Source: Mycolicibacterium aromaticivorans JS19b1 = JCM 16368 (GTDB lineage: Bacteria; Actinomycetota; Actinomycetes; Mycobacteriales; Mycobacteriaceae). From it: a DNA stretch of 64,000 nucleotides. The notes under the pieces are model-generated. The model was not told where the DNA came from and searched no databases. It was given only the letters and a program-made list of their open reading frames with translations. The translations under genes were made by a program, and so were the position numbers. Shown in pieces: positions 8,530 to 17,187 of the stretch. The stretch spans positions 3,472,001 through 3,536,000 of the forward strand of contig NZ_JALN02000001.1 of the NCBI RefSeq assembly GCF_000559085.1. Direction: 5' to 3'. Every line of letters starts with the position of its first letter. Positions within the stretch are counted from its first letter, which is position 1.

Positions 8530-9660
8530 GTGCGCGTTGCCATTGTCGCCGAGTCCTTCCTGCCCAACGTCAACGGAGTGAGCAACTCGGTGTTGCGGGT
8601 GCTCGAGCATCTCCGCCGCACCGGCCACGAAGCTCTCGTGATCGCACCGGACACCCCACGGGGTGAACCGGCAGCTGACCGGATCCACGACGGAATCCGG
8701 GTGCACCGGGTCCCGTCGCGGATGTTCCCAAAAGTCACGTCGCTGCCGCTGGGGGTGCCGAGACCACGCATGGTCGGCGTGCTGCGCGGCTTTGATCCGC
8801 ATGTGGTGCATCTGGCCTCACCCGCGCTGCTGGGGTACGGCGGAATGCAAGCCGCTCGGTTCCTCGGTGTGCCGACGGTGGCGGTGTACCAGACCGACAT
8901 CGCCGGATTCGCCCAGAGCTATGGGATCGGCGTCGCGTCACGCGCGGCGTGGGCGTGGAACCGGCATCTGCATTCGCGAGTGGACCGGACGCTGGCACCG
9001 TCTACTGCGGCGATGGAAGACCTTGCCACCCATGGCATTCCGCGGGTGTTTCAGTGGGCTCGCGGTGTCGACGTCACCGGATTCGCGCCGTCAGCGCGGA
9101 GTAACGAATTGCGGGCGCGCTGGTCACCGGCGGGCAAGCCGATCGTCGGCTTCGTCGGGCGGCTCGCACCGGAAAAGCATGTGGAGCGCCTCGCAGTATT
9201 GGCCCGCCGCGACGACCTGCAGCTGGTGATCGTCGGCGACGGTGTCGATCGCGACAAGCTCCGCACGCTCATGCCGTCGGCGGTGTTCACCGGGGCGTTG
9301 TACGGCGATCAGCTGGCTACCGCCTACGCCAGCATGGACGTCTTCGTTCACCCGGGCGAGCACGAGACGTTCTGCCAGGCCGTGCAGGAAGCGATGGCGT
9401 CAGGTTTGCCGGTCATCGCCCCGAACGCCGGTGGGCCGCGGGATCTGGTGGCGCCGTACCGAACCGGACTGTTATTGACGGTCGCGGAATTCGAAGCGCG
9501 ACTGTCGCAATCGGTCGATCACCTGCTCGACGAGCGGGCGCGCTATTCGCTTGCCGCGCGCCGCAGCGTGCTCGGGCGGACGTGGCCGGCGATCTGCGAA
9601 GAGTTGCTGGGCCACTACGAGGCCGTGCGGGTCTCCGGGCGACGGCGTCGCGCGGCCTGA
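8530..9660 (+). CDS. mgtA: GDP-mannose-dependent mannosyltransferase MgtA (GT4)
   Basis: 376 aa, GTG start giving the family N-terminus [23 protein letters not shown] fold: the donor-site motif [21 protein letters not shown] carries the E(x)7E signature, preceded by [15 protein letters not shown]. The M. tuberculosis orthologue Rv0557, once called PimB, was later assigned to mannosylating a glucuronyl-diacylglycerol glycolipid anchor. It acts at the inner face of the plasma membrane. It is divergent from the lipoprotein gene with a 90-bp gap. Confidence 0.93.
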   Translation: MRVAIVAESFLPNVNGVSNSVLRVLEHLRRTGHEALVIAPDTPRGEPAADRIHDGIRVHRVPSRMFPKVTSLPLGVPRPRMVGVLRGFDPHVVHLASPALLGYGGMQAARFLGVPTVAVYQTDIAGFAQSYGIGVASRAAWAWNRHLHSRVDRTLAPSTAAMEDLATHGIPRVFQWARGVDVTGFAPSARSNELRARWSPAGKPIVGFVGRLAPEKHVERLAVLARRDDLQLVIVGDGVDRDKLRTLMPSAVFTGALYGDQLATAYASMDVFVHPGEHETFCQAVQEAMASGLPVIAPNAGGPRDLVAPYRTGLLLTVAEFEARLSQSVDHLLDERARYSLAARRSVLGRTWPAICEELLGHYEAVRVSGRRRRAA

Positions 9661-9765
9661 GTCTGGTGCAACGCCAATGACTTTCCTTAATTGTTCCTGA
9701 GAGACCTTTTCATGGCCTGTGGGCGGGCGCACACTTGAACGCAAGCGGGGGAACGCTGAACGCCA

Positions 9766-9816
9766 ATGACAACGCTGTCAACACCAACTCTCCAAGCCCT
9801 GGGGGCGTCCGAATGA
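9766..9816 (+). CDS. Possible 16-codon upstream ORF
   Basis: ATG 9766 reads 16 codons to a TGA at 9814-9816 that overlaps the ATG (9813) of the next small gene in the ATGA arrangement used for translational coupling. A GGGG stretch lies upstream at 9747-9751, but the spacing is long. This may be a leader peptide or chance. Confidence 0.25.
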   Translation: MTTLSTPTLQALGASE

Positions 9817-9977
9817 ACGACGCGTCGTATCGCCAAGATCTCAGCGAATTCGCACTCGAACTCCGTAAGTTGGCTTACACCATGCCCGCTGGGCACGAGG
9901 ATCGGCTGATCCACCTCAGCGAGCGCATGGCGAGTCGTGCGCGTCAATCACCGAGAGTCGACGCGCACGCGATCTGA
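9813..9977 (+). CDS. Small conserved-looking protein of unknown function (54 aa)
   Basis: The sequence is a compact amphipathic alpha-helical protein (YRQDLSEFALELRKLAYTM, then HEDRLIHLSERMASRARQ), rich in charged residues, with no signal peptide or membrane segment. ATG 9813 is preferred; an in-frame TTG at 9735 would add 26 low-complexity Asn/Ser residues. The stop abuts the stop of the convergent dehydrogenase gene with no gap. I do not recognise the family. The helical, charged composition suggests a small cytosolic or regulatory protein. Confidence 0.55.
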   Translation: MNDASYRQDLSEFALELRKLAYTMPAGHEDRLIHLSERMASRARQSPRVDAHAI

Positions 9978-10802
9978 TCAGCCCTGGGCCTCGACGGCGA
10001 CCGGCTGCCACTGCTCCCAGTTGGAGATGCGGCTTTCGTAGTCGGCCTTGGCGGTCTGCAGGGGTGACTCCCCGAAGAACACCCGCAGCGGGGGAGTCGG
10101 AGCGTCCACGACCTTGAGAATTGCCGACGCCGATGCCTGGGGATCGCCGGGCGCAGACCAGCGCTGCTTGCGGGCCTCGTCGACCTGGCGGTGCAGTTCG
10201 GCGTAGTCGGGCAGCTCGGTCGAACGCTTGGAGGACGAGCCGGACCAGTCGGTGTCGAATCCGCCCGGCTCGATCAGCGTGACATGAATCCCGAACGGGG
10301 CGACCTCCTGGGCCAGCGCCTGCGAGAAGCCTTCGAGCGCCCACTTCGAGGCGTGGTAGATGCCCACGAGCGGGAACGCGGTGATACCGCCGATCGACGA
10401 CACCTGGATGATGTGGCCGCTGCCCTGGGCCCGCAGATACGGCAGCGCGGCCTGGGTGATCCACAGCGCGCCGAAGACGTTGGTCTCGAGCTGGTCGCGC
10501 GCATCGCTCTCGGACAGCTCCTCGATGAAGCCGAAGTGCCCGTAGCCGGCGTTGTTGACCACGATGTCCAGGCGCCCGAAGTGGTCATGCGCGTGCGCGA
10601 CGGCGGCGAAGTCGGCGTCCCGGTCGGTGACGTCGAGCTGGATCGGCAAGATGGCGTCGCCGTACCGGTCGACCAGGTCGGACAGGCTGTCGGTGTCGCG
10701 GGCGGTGGCGGCGACCTTGTCGCCGCGGTCCAGGGCGGCGATCGCCCACTCCCGGCCGAAGCCGCGCGATGTCCCGGTGATGAACCACACTTTTTCGCTC
10801 AT
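9978..10802 (-). CDS. Short-chain dehydrogenase/reductase
   Basis: 274 aa classical SDR. Cofactor motif TGTSRGFG (TGxxxGxG), NNAGYG, catalytic Ser in VSSIGG, and Tyr/Lys in YHASK. No basic residue is obvious right after the glycine motif except Arg in TARD, which fits NADP. ATG 10802 (MSEKVWFITG) is chosen over an ATG four codons upstream because it starts right at the first strand. The substrate is unknown. It is divergent from menG with a 56-bp gap. Confidence 0.93.
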   Translation of the reverse strand: MSEKVWFITGTSRGFGREWAIAALDRGDKVAATARDTDSLSDLVDRYGDAILPIQLDVTDRDADFAAVAHAHDHFGRLDIVVNNAGYGHFGFIEELSESDARDQLETNVFGALWITQAALPYLRAQGSGHIIQVSSIGGITAFPLVGIYHASKWALEGFSQALAQEVAPFGIHVTLIEPGGFDTDWSGSSSKRSTELPDYAELHRQVDEARKQRWSAPGDPQASASAILKVVDAPTPPLRVFFGESPLQTAKADYESRISNWEQWQPVAVEAQG

Positions 10803-10858
10803 GCGTCTAGCCAACGCATCGTCAGGCTCAACATTCCCGCTCGGGTAGCGTCGGCACC

Positions 10859-11545
10859 GTGAGCCGCGCGACGCTGGACAAGAATCCCCGCGATGTGGCG
10901 TCGATGTTCGACGCCGTCGCGCGGCGGTACGACATCACCAACACCGTGCTGTCGCTGGGACAGGACCGCGCCTGGCGGCGGGCGACCCGGTCGGCGCTGG
11001 GCATCGGAACCGGTGACCTTGTGCTGGACCTCGCGGCGGGGACCGCGGTGTCGACAGTCGAGCTGGCCCGCTCCGGCGCGTGGTGTGTGGCCGCGGACTT
11101 CTCGGTCGGCATGCTGCGGGCCGGCGCCGCACGGCCGGTGCCGAAGGTGGCGGCCGATGCGACCAAGCTGCCGTTCGGCGACGCGGTGTTCGACGCGGTG
11201 ACGATCAGCTTTGGGTTGCGCAATGTCGTCGACCACCCGGCGGGCCTGCGGGAGATGGCGCGGGTGACCCGACCCGGCGGCCGGCTTGTGGTGTGCGAGT
11301 TCTCCACCCCCGTCGTGCCGGTGTTCTCGACCGTCTACAAGGAGTACCTGATGCAGGCGCTGCCGCGGGTGGCTCGCGCGGTGTCGAGCAATCCGGACGC
11401 GTACGTCTATCTGGCCGAGTCCATCCGTGCCTGGCCCGATCAGGCGGCGCTGGCCGGGCAGATCCGGGATGCCGGCTGGTCGGATGTGCGCTGGCGCAAC
11501 CTGACCGGCGGGATCGTCGCCATGCACTACGCCGTCAAGGCCTAA
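10859..11545 (+). CDS. menG: Demethylmenaquinone methyltransferase MenG (UbiE family)
   Basis: 228 aa, GTG start. Methylates demethylmenaquinone with SAM, the final ring step of menaquinone synthesis. SAM motif I is [11 protein letters not shown]. The UbiE signatures are near the N-terminus ([10 protein letters not shown]) and in the centre ([13 protein letters not shown]). M. tuberculosis Rv0558 is often called menH or ubiE. The next gene is convergent, with a hairpin between them. Confidence 0.95.
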   Translation: MSRATLDKNPRDVASMFDAVARRYDITNTVLSLGQDRAWRRATRSALGIGTGDLVLDLAAGTAVSTVELARSGAWCVAADFSVGMLRAGAARPVPKVAADATKLPFGDAVFDAVTISFGLRNVVDHPAGLREMARVTRPGGRLVVCEFSTPVVPVFSTVYKEYLMQALPRVARAVSSNPDAYVYLAESIRAWPDQAALAGQIRDAGWSDVRWRNLTGGIVAMHYAVKA

Positions 11546-11552
11546 CCGCCCG

Positions 11553-11605
11553 GCGATTTGGGCGCGGTTTCGTGCGCTCAGCGGCGGAAAGCGCGCCGAA
11601 ATCGC
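11553..11605. terminator. Hairpin between convergent menG and flavoenzyme genes
   Basis: Arms at 11553-11566 and 11592-11605 (GCGATTTGGGCGCG / CGCGCCGAAATCGC) pair over 14 bp with one mismatch. There is no T-run on either side, as is common for mycobacterial terminators. The right arm reaches the stop codon of the leftward gene, so it could serve both transcripts. Confidence 0.6.
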
Positions 11606-13170
11606 TAGCGGCCGGCGTCTTCCAGCACCTGATAACCGGCGTTGTAGCCGGGGATGAACGTGATGCCCGGTCCGCCGTGGCAGCCCGCGCCGCCCAGATA
11701 CAGGCCCTCGATCGGGATCGGCTCGTCGATGAACCCCTTGGGTCCCGGCCGGTTGACACCCATCAGCTCGGGCTGCAGCAGCCCATGGCAGAAGTCGCCG
11801 TTGGGCGCGGCGAACATGGTGTTCATGTGGTACGGCGCGAACGTGATGTCGCGGATCAGGATGTCTTTGAAGTTCGGGGCGTAGCGCGTGATCTTGTCGA
11901 CAACCCGTTCCGCCATAACGGTTTTCAGGTGACCGTGCTGATCCCGCGGCGCCTCGATGGGGAAGCCGTAGGCGTACACGCTGGCCGCGTGCTTACCTTC
12001 TGGTGCCATCTCGGGATCACCGACAGTGGGCATCTGGATCGACAACGCGGGGTTGTCCGGTACTTCGCCGCCGCGGGCAATCTCCCACTGGCGCTGCTGC
12101 TCTTCCGGTGAACCGAACATGCCGACCGACATCTGCATGCCGGGCTCATTGAGGAAGTCGTAGGGCGCGGCGTACTGGGGCAGGCCGTCCAGGGCGAAGT
12201 GGATCTGCATGAACGACGCCCGGTGATCGCGACCGCCGAGCCTGGTCACCAGCGACGACGGAAGATGGTCGACGCCAACAAGATCCAGCAACGTGGTCTC
12301 CGGAGCAAGGTTGGACACCACGATCGGTGCGTTGATCACTTCGCCGTCTTTGAGGCGCACTCCGGTGACCTTGCCGTCCTCGACGAGGATCTGTTCGACC
12401 CTGGTGCGGTAGCGCATCTCTCCGGCCGCGTCGACGAACAGGTCCCGCAGGTGCTCGGCGAGCACGCCGATTCCGCCCTTGAGTTTGGTGGTCATCTGCC
12501 CGCCCTCCGGGGGCATGGCCATCGCGAACGCCAAACAGGTTGCGCTGCCGGGGGTGTACGGGCCGCGGTAGGTGGAGTTGACCGCAAGGAAAGCCAGCAT
12601 GCCGCGGATCACGGAGTGCTTTTCCTTGTCGGGCAGGAATCGGTCGACGACGTCCATGGCCGAGCCGAACAGCATCTCGTGGATGGCCCGCCGTTCGTTT
12701 TCGTCGGCGGCGCAGGCATACATCTCATCGATGGTCTTCGGCGGCGCCAGCGCGTCGAAGCGACCCAGCGCCTTACCCGGCCCGCTGCTCCAGGCGTACA
12801 GGTTCGCCATGGCCATCACGGCGTCCATGCCGTGTTTCTCGTTGAGATGGGTCATCATCGCCATCGGGTCGCTGTGGAAGACCATTGCTTCCTCGCCGTT
12901 TTCCCCGAGGTTGACCGACATGATCTCCGACGAAATGGTCGGCAGCGTGTCCAGGCCGAGTTCGCTGTTGATCTTCTGCGCGGTGGGGAAGCGCACCGAT
13001 CCGGCGATCTCGTATTTGAAGCCGTCGATCAGCTCGACGGTGGCCGACATGCCGCCGCTGTAGGTGTTGGCCTCCAGGCAAAGCGTGCGCAAGCCGGCTC
13101 GCTGCAGCACCACCGCAGCGGTCAGACCGTTGTGTCCGGCCCCCACAATGATCGCGTCGTAGTCACTCAT
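11605..13170 (-). CDS. Phytoene-dehydrogenase-like FAD oxidoreductase (CrtI/PYROXD2 type)
   Basis: 521 aa. The N-terminal FAD dinucleotide fold is YDAIIVGAGHNGLTAA, with the CrtI-like second motif LEANTYSGGMSATVELIDGFKYE. The C-terminus GLYLGGAGCHGGPGITFIPGYNA is the flavin-binding end typical of CrtI/PYROXD2-like proteins. True carotenoid desaturases are usually associated with crtB, and none is present, so the substrate may be another isoprenoid or lipid. ATG 13170 starts right at the Rossmann fold. It takes the place of Rv0559c-Rv0560c between menG and menJ. A hairpin repeat separates it from menJ upstream. Confidence 0.88.
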   Translation of the reverse strand: MSDYDAIIVGAGHNGLTAAVVLQRAGLRTLCLEANTYSGGMSATVELIDGFKYEIAGSVRFPTAQKINSELGLDTLPTISSEIMSVNLGENGEEAMVFHSDPMAMMTHLNEKHGMDAVMAMANLYAWSSGPGKALGRFDALAPPKTIDEMYACAADENERRAIHEMLFGSAMDVVDRFLPDKEKHSVIRGMLAFLAVNSTYRGPYTPGSATCLAFAMAMPPEGGQMTTKLKGGIGVLAEHLRDLFVDAAGEMRYRTRVEQILVEDGKVTGVRLKDGEVINAPIVVSNLAPETTLLDLVGVDHLPSSLVTRLGGRDHRASFMQIHFALDGLPQYAAPYDFLNEPGMQMSVGMFGSPEEQQRQWEIARGGEVPDNPALSIQMPTVGDPEMAPEGKHAASVYAYGFPIEAPRDQHGHLKTVMAERVVDKITRYAPNFKDILIRDITFAPYHMNTMFAAPNGDFCHGLLQPELMGVNRPGPKGFIDEPIPIEGLYLGGAGCHGGPGITFIPGYNAGYQVLEDAGR

Positions 13171-13260
13171 GCGGCGGAGCCTATGCCGCAACCGCCGCGA
13201 TGTGAAGAAGTTTTGTCAAATTTGTCATTTCTGTGAGTCGCGGCAGCTGGGCCGTCATTC

Positions 13261-13315
13261 ACTGAGCGCTGACGCTTCACAATGCGCCGCTGAGTGAGGC
13301 GTCAACGCTCACTCA
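13261..13315. repeat. Overlapping inverted repeats upstream of the CrtI-like gene
   Basis: Two alternative hairpins overlap. ACTGAGCGCTGACGC (13261-13275) pairs with GCGTCAACGCTCACT (13299-13313) with two mismatches, and TGAGTGAG (13291-13298) pairs perfectly with CTCACTCA (13308-13315). It lies 6 bp past the menJ stop, so a menJ terminator is likely. Mutually exclusive folds are possible. Confidence 0.5.
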
Positions 13316-13320
13316 ACCGG

Positions 13321-14541
13321 TCAGCTGAACGGCTTGCGCCGGTCCAGGATTCGCGATCCCATCCCCGCGACGCGCCAGGCCCGCGCCACCAGGTCGGCGT
13401 CCTCGTCGGTGACCAGGTTGCCCATCACCCGCACCGCGACGCCCATCAGCCGCGACGAACGCATCGCGACCGGCCCGGTCAGCGGCAGGAAGCGCGGCAG
13501 CGTCAGCATCAACCCCAGCCGGCGGGCCACCGAGAAACCGCGCCCATAGTGCGCCTGCAGCATCGTGGGCCACGCCTGCGACAGGTCGCCCGAGCCCAGC
13601 ATTTCGGCAGCCAGCCGCCCGGTTTCCAGCCCGTAGTCGATGCCCTCGCCGTTGAGCGGGTTCACACATGCCGCGGCGTCGCCGATCAGCACCCAGTTGG
13701 GCCCGGCCACACCGGAGACCGCCCCACCCATCGGCAACAGTGCCGAGGACACCGCCCGCGGCGGGCTGTCGAATCCCCACGACGCTCGCTTGAGGTCGGT
13801 GTAGTGCTTGATCAGTGGCCGCAACGCCACGTCGGCGGGCCGTTTCGCGGTGGCCAGCGCGCCGACGCCGATGTTCACCTCGCCGTTGCCCAGCGGGAAG
13901 ATCCAGCCGTAACCGGGCAGCACCTGCCCGTCGACAGACCGCAGTTCCAGGTCTGAGGAGATCCACGGCTCGGAAGACCGCGGCGACGAGAGGTATCCGC
14001 GCACGGCCACCCCATACACCGTCTCCTGATGCCACTGCCTGCCGAGCACCCGCCCGAACGGGGAGCGCGCTCCGTCGGCCACGATCACCCAGCGGCAGGA
14101 CACCCGCGACCCGTCGGCCAGCACCACCGCGTCCGCGCGGCCCCGCGAATCACGAGATACATCAACGGCTTTCACGCCCAGCAGCATGGCCGCGCCGGCA
14201 TCTTCAGCGACCTTGCGGATCCGGTCGTCGAGTTCGGTGCGCGGCACCGCCGACCCGCCGGACGGAAACGACGGCCCCGGCCACTTGACCTCGACGTCGG
14301 CGCCGAACCCGGACAGCCGCAGGCCGTGATGACGGATGTGGCCGTCCAGCCAGTCGCCGAGCCCGAGCCGCTGCAGCTCGAGCACCGCGCGTGGGGTCAG
14401 TCCGTCACCGCAGGGCTTGTCGCGGGGGAACTCGGCGGCGTCGACGACGAGCACGTCGTGACCGCGCCGGGCAGCCCAGGCGGCCGCCGCCGAGCCGGCC
14501 GGTCCCGCCCCGACGACCACCAGGTCTGCCCGCAAGTCCAT
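13321..14541 (-). CDS. menJ: Menaquinone reductase MenJ (geranylgeranyl-reductase family)
   Basis: 406 aa flavoprotein. FAD motif VVVGAGPAGSAAAAWAARRG at residues ~8-27, then the family motif PRDKPCGDGLTPRAVLEL and the second flavin motif VLIGDAAACVNPLNGEGIDY. The Rv0561c orthologue saturates one isoprene unit of menaquinone to give MK-9(II-H2). It is divergent from the polyprenyl diphosphate synthase, with only 20 bp between start codons. Side-chain synthesis and side-chain reduction therefore share one very short promoter interval. Confidence 0.93.
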   Translation of the reverse strand: MDLRADLVVVGAGPAGSAAAAWAARRGHDVLVVDAAEFPRDKPCGDGLTPRAVLELQRLGLGDWLDGHIRHHGLRLSGFGADVEVKWPGPSFPSGGSAVPRTELDDRIRKVAEDAGAAMLLGVKAVDVSRDSRGRADAVVLADGSRVSCRWVIVADGARSPFGRVLGRQWHQETVYGVAVRGYLSSPRSSEPWISSDLELRSVDGQVLPGYGWIFPLGNGEVNIGVGALATAKRPADVALRPLIKHYTDLKRASWGFDSPPRAVSSALLPMGGAVSGVAGPNWVLIGDAAACVNPLNGEGIDYGLETGRLAAEMLGSGDLSQAWPTMLQAHYGRGFSVARRLGLMLTLPRFLPLTGPVAMRSSRLMGVAVRVMGNLVTDEDADLVARAWRVAGMGSRILDRRKPFS

Positions 14542-14561
14542 GCCCCCAGTATGTTGGCAGG

Positions 14562-15569
14562 GTGAGTACTCCGGCCACGGTGGTAGCAGGGGTGGACTTT
14601 GGTGATCCGGCTTTCGCCAAGAACGTCCGCGACGGGGTAGGTCGTGTCGAAGAGCTCATGAGCACCGAACTGCGCGGCGGTGACGAGCTGATGACCGAAG
14701 CCGTCGTGCACCTGTTCGAGGCCGGCGGCAAGCGCTTCCGACCGCTGTTCACGGTGTTGTCGGCGCAGATCGGCCCGGAGCCCGACGCCTGGCAGGTCAC
14801 GGTGGCCGGCGCGGTGATCGAGCTGGTGCACCTGGCCACGCTGTATCACGACGACGTCATGGACGAGGCGCAGATGCGGCGCGGGGCGCCCAGCGCCAAC
14901 GCCCGCTGGGGCAACAACATCGCGATCCTGGCCGGCGACTACCTGTTCGCGACCGCGTCGCGCCTGGTGAGCCGGTTGGGCCCGGACGCGGTCCGGATCA
15001 TCGCCGAGACGTTCGCTCAATTGGTCACCGGTCAGATGCGCGAAACCAAGGGCAACACCAACGGGGTGGACCCGGTCGACCACTACCTGAAGGTGATCTA
15101 CGAGAAGACCGCCTGTCTGATCGCGGCGTCGGGCCGATTCGGGGCCACGTTCGCGGGCGCCAACGACGACCAGATCGAGCGGCTCAGCCGGCTCGGCGGG
15201 ATCGTGGGCACCGCGTTCCAGATCTCCGACGACATCATCGACATCGACAGCGATCCCGACGAGTCGGGCAAGACCCCCGGCACCGACTTGCGCGAAGGCG
15301 TACACACGCTGCCGGTGCTGTACGCGCTGCAAGAGACCGGCCCCGAGGCCGACCGGCTGCGTGAGCTGGTGAAAGGCCCGATCGAGGACGACGACGCCCT
15401 GGCCGAGGCGCTCGCGCTGCTGCGCGCCGGTGACGGCATCGCCAAGGCCAAGGCCACCGTGCAGCGCTACGCCGAGCAGGCCGGCGACGAGCTGGCCGGT
15501 TTGCCCGACGGGCCGGGCCGTCGCGCACTGGCGTCACTGATGGACTACACGATCAACCGGCACGGCTGA
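14562..15569 (+). CDS. grcC1: Long-chain trans-polyprenyl diphosphate synthase (GrcC1-like)
   Basis: 335 aa, the length of Rv0562. It elongates allylic diphosphates with IPP, probably to supply the menaquinone side chain. The first Asp-rich motif is LYHDDVMDEAQMRRG, preceded by GGKRFRP; the second is FQISDDIIDID. GTG 14562 is chosen because it lies just beyond the divergent menJ start and longer frames read antisense through menJ. The short upstream interval suggests a leaderless or nearly leaderless mRNA. Confidence 0.94.
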   Translation: MSTPATVVAGVDFGDPAFAKNVRDGVGRVEELMSTELRGGDELMTEAVVHLFEAGGKRFRPLFTVLSAQIGPEPDAWQVTVAGAVIELVHLATLYHDDVMDEAQMRRGAPSANARWGNNIAILAGDYLFATASRLVSRLGPDAVRIIAETFAQLVTGQMRETKGNTNGVDPVDHYLKVIYEKTACLIAASGRFGATFAGANDDQIERLSRLGGIVGTAFQISDDIIDIDSDPDESGKTPGTDLREGVHTLPVLYALQETGPEADRLRELVKGPIEDDDALAEALALLRAGDGIAKAKATVQRYAEQAGDELAGLPDGPGRRALASLMDYTINRHG

Positions 15570-15643
15570 CGGCGTCGCGGAACCTCACGGTCGGTTCGAG
15601 GCGTTAACCTCCCGGAGACTGCGTTTGCTCGTAGGAGGAATTG

Positions 15644-16510
15644 ATGACTTGGCATCCGACCGCCAACACGTTCAAGACGTTCGCGCTGCTTGTTGGGATG
15701 TCGGCGCTGATTGTCTTCATCGGTTCGCTGTTCGGGCGCAACGTGATGTTCCTGGCGCTGGTCTTCGCGATCGGCATGAACGTCTACGTGTACTTCAACT
15801 CCGACAAGCTGGCACTGCGCGCGATGCATGCCCAGCCGATCACCGAGGTTCAGGCGCCGCAGATCTACTCGATGGTTCGCGAGCTGGCCACCACGGCGCA
15901 TCAGCCGATGCCGCGGCTCTACATCAGCGACACGGCCAACCCGAATGCGTTCGCCACCGGCCGCAACCCGCGCAACGCGGCGGTGTGCGTCACCACCGGC
16001 ATCCTCAACCTGCTCAGCGAGCGTGAACTGCGCGCTGTGCTGGGCCACGAACTGTCGCACGTCTACAACCGCGACATCCTGATCTCGTGTGTTGCCGGTG
16101 CGTTGGCTTCGGTGATCACCGCGCTGGCCAACATCGCCCTGTTCGCCGGGATGTTCGGCGGCAACAACCGCGACGGCGGTGCCAATCCCTTTGCGCTGTT
16201 GCTGGTTTCGCTGCTCGGTCCGATCGCTGCCACGCTGATCCGGATGGCGGTGTCCCGCTCGCGGGAGTACCAGGCCGACGAGTCCGGAGCTGAACTGTCC
16301 GGCGATCCGCTGGCGCTGGCGTCGGCCTTGCGCAAGATCAGCGGCGGGGTGGAGAACGCGCCGCTGCCTCCCGAGCCGCAGCTGGCCGACCAGGCGCACC
16401 TGATGATCGCCAGCCCGTTCCGCGCCAGTGAGAAGATCGGCAAGATGTTCTCCACCCATCCGCCGATCTCCGACCGGATCGCGCGGCTCGAGAAGATGGC
16501 CGGCCACTAG
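15644..16510 (+). CDS. htpX: Membrane zinc metalloprotease HtpX
   Basis: 288 aa. M48 peptidase with the zinc motif [12 protein letters not shown] (HExxH) and the downstream zinc Glu in [11 protein letters not shown]. Two hydrophobic segments lie near the N-terminus ([18 protein letters not shown] and [18 protein letters not shown]) and two more flank the active site. It degrades damaged membrane proteins. ATG 15644 is chosen over TTG 15641 because AGGAGG at 15633-15638 is then 5 nt away rather than 2. Confidence 0.96.
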   Translation: MTWHPTANTFKTFALLVGMSALIVFIGSLFGRNVMFLALVFAIGMNVYVYFNSDKLALRAMHAQPITEVQAPQIYSMVRELATTAHQPMPRLYISDTANPNAFATGRNPRNAAVCVTTGILNLLSERELRAVLGHELSHVYNRDILISCVAGALASVITALANIALFAGMFGGNNRDGGANPFALLLVSLLGPIAATLIRMAVSRSREYQADESGAELSGDPLALASALRKISGGVENAPLPPEPQLADQAHLMIASPFRASEKIGKMFSTHPPISDRIARLEKMAGH

Positions 16511-16561
16511 CCGGTAGCCCCGGCGGTCAGGACGCCATGGCCCGCTGGTAACGAATTGTGA

Positions 16562-16593
16562 CTGCGGATCCGAAAGACCAGGTGAGTCCGCAG
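16562..16593. repeat. 7-bp inverted repeat between htpX and a secreted-protein gene
   Basis: CTGCGGA (16562-16568) and TCCGCAG (16587-16593) are perfect arms around an 18-nt loop, 52 nt past the htpX stop and 34 nt before the next ATG. It could be a weak terminator or an operator; there is no T-run. Confidence 0.3.
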
Positions 16594-16626
16594 ACTGCGC
16601 CGTCGGTGGCGCTTACGTAGGGTGTG

Positions 16627-17181
16627 ATGATGCTGAGCAGAATCCTGATCGGCCTGGTGAGCGTCGCGGGGGCGGCGGCGATCGGTTCGCCGGGCATGGC
16701 CGCGGCAGATCCCGAGCCGGCACCCGCTCCGGTCCTTCCGAACGTCAATGCCTACGCCCCGGTGAGCCCCGTGCCGTACACGGCCATGGGCGGCAACTGG
16801 TACGCCTTCGCCGGACCGCCCGGGGTGGTGTGCGTGTTGGACAAGCAGAACTCCAGCTACGGCTGCAGCGGGGCGCTGCCCGGTGCTCCGGATGGCGCGA
16901 ACCTCGTCAGTGCCGGGCCGTCCGGTGAGCCCGGCTTTTCGAGCAGCGGCGGCTCGCTGTACGCGTCGGCGGGTGACGTGAAGCCGCTGCCGCCGAACAC
17001 CCGGCTGAGCTTCCGCGACATCAGCTGCGGCGTCGACGGTGGCGGCGTCGTGGCGTGCGTGAACAACCACGACCAGGTCGGCTTCGTCGTCGGGCCGAGT
17101 GCGACGTTCACATCGGGTCCCAGCCCGATGCTGGATCGGCCGAAGAACTCGAACCCGTTGTTCCCGTCGTTCCCGGGCTGA
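16627..17181 (+). CDS. Secreted protein of unknown function with two predicted disulfides
   Basis: 184 aa from ATG 16627 (a GTG one codon upstream is equally possible). A Sec signal peptide (ILIGLVSVAGAAAIGSPGMAAA) ends before DPEPAPAP. The mature part has four cysteines, in VVCVLD, YGCSG, ISCGVD and VACVNN, suggesting two disulfides, and a Pro/Ser-rich end. Small mycobacterial exported proteins with this layout are common, but I do not recognise a named family. Convergent with gpsA (6 bp between stops). Confidence 0.8.
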   Translation: MMLSRILIGLVSVAGAAAIGSPGMAAADPEPAPAPVLPNVNAYAPVSPVPYTAMGGNWYAFAGPPGVVCVLDKQNSSYGCSGALPGAPDGANLVSAGPSGEPGFSSSGGSLYASAGDVKPLPPNTRLSFRDISCGVDGGGVVACVNNHDQVGFVVGPSATFTSGPSPMLDRPKNSNPLFPSFPG

Positions 17182-17187
17182 GCCGCG

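Noticed and set aside
9690..9702. 13-mer ATTGTTCCTGAGA shared with 30842-30854
   Set aside because: Several identical 13-mers are expected by chance in 64 kb; contexts differ and no dyad is present at the first site.
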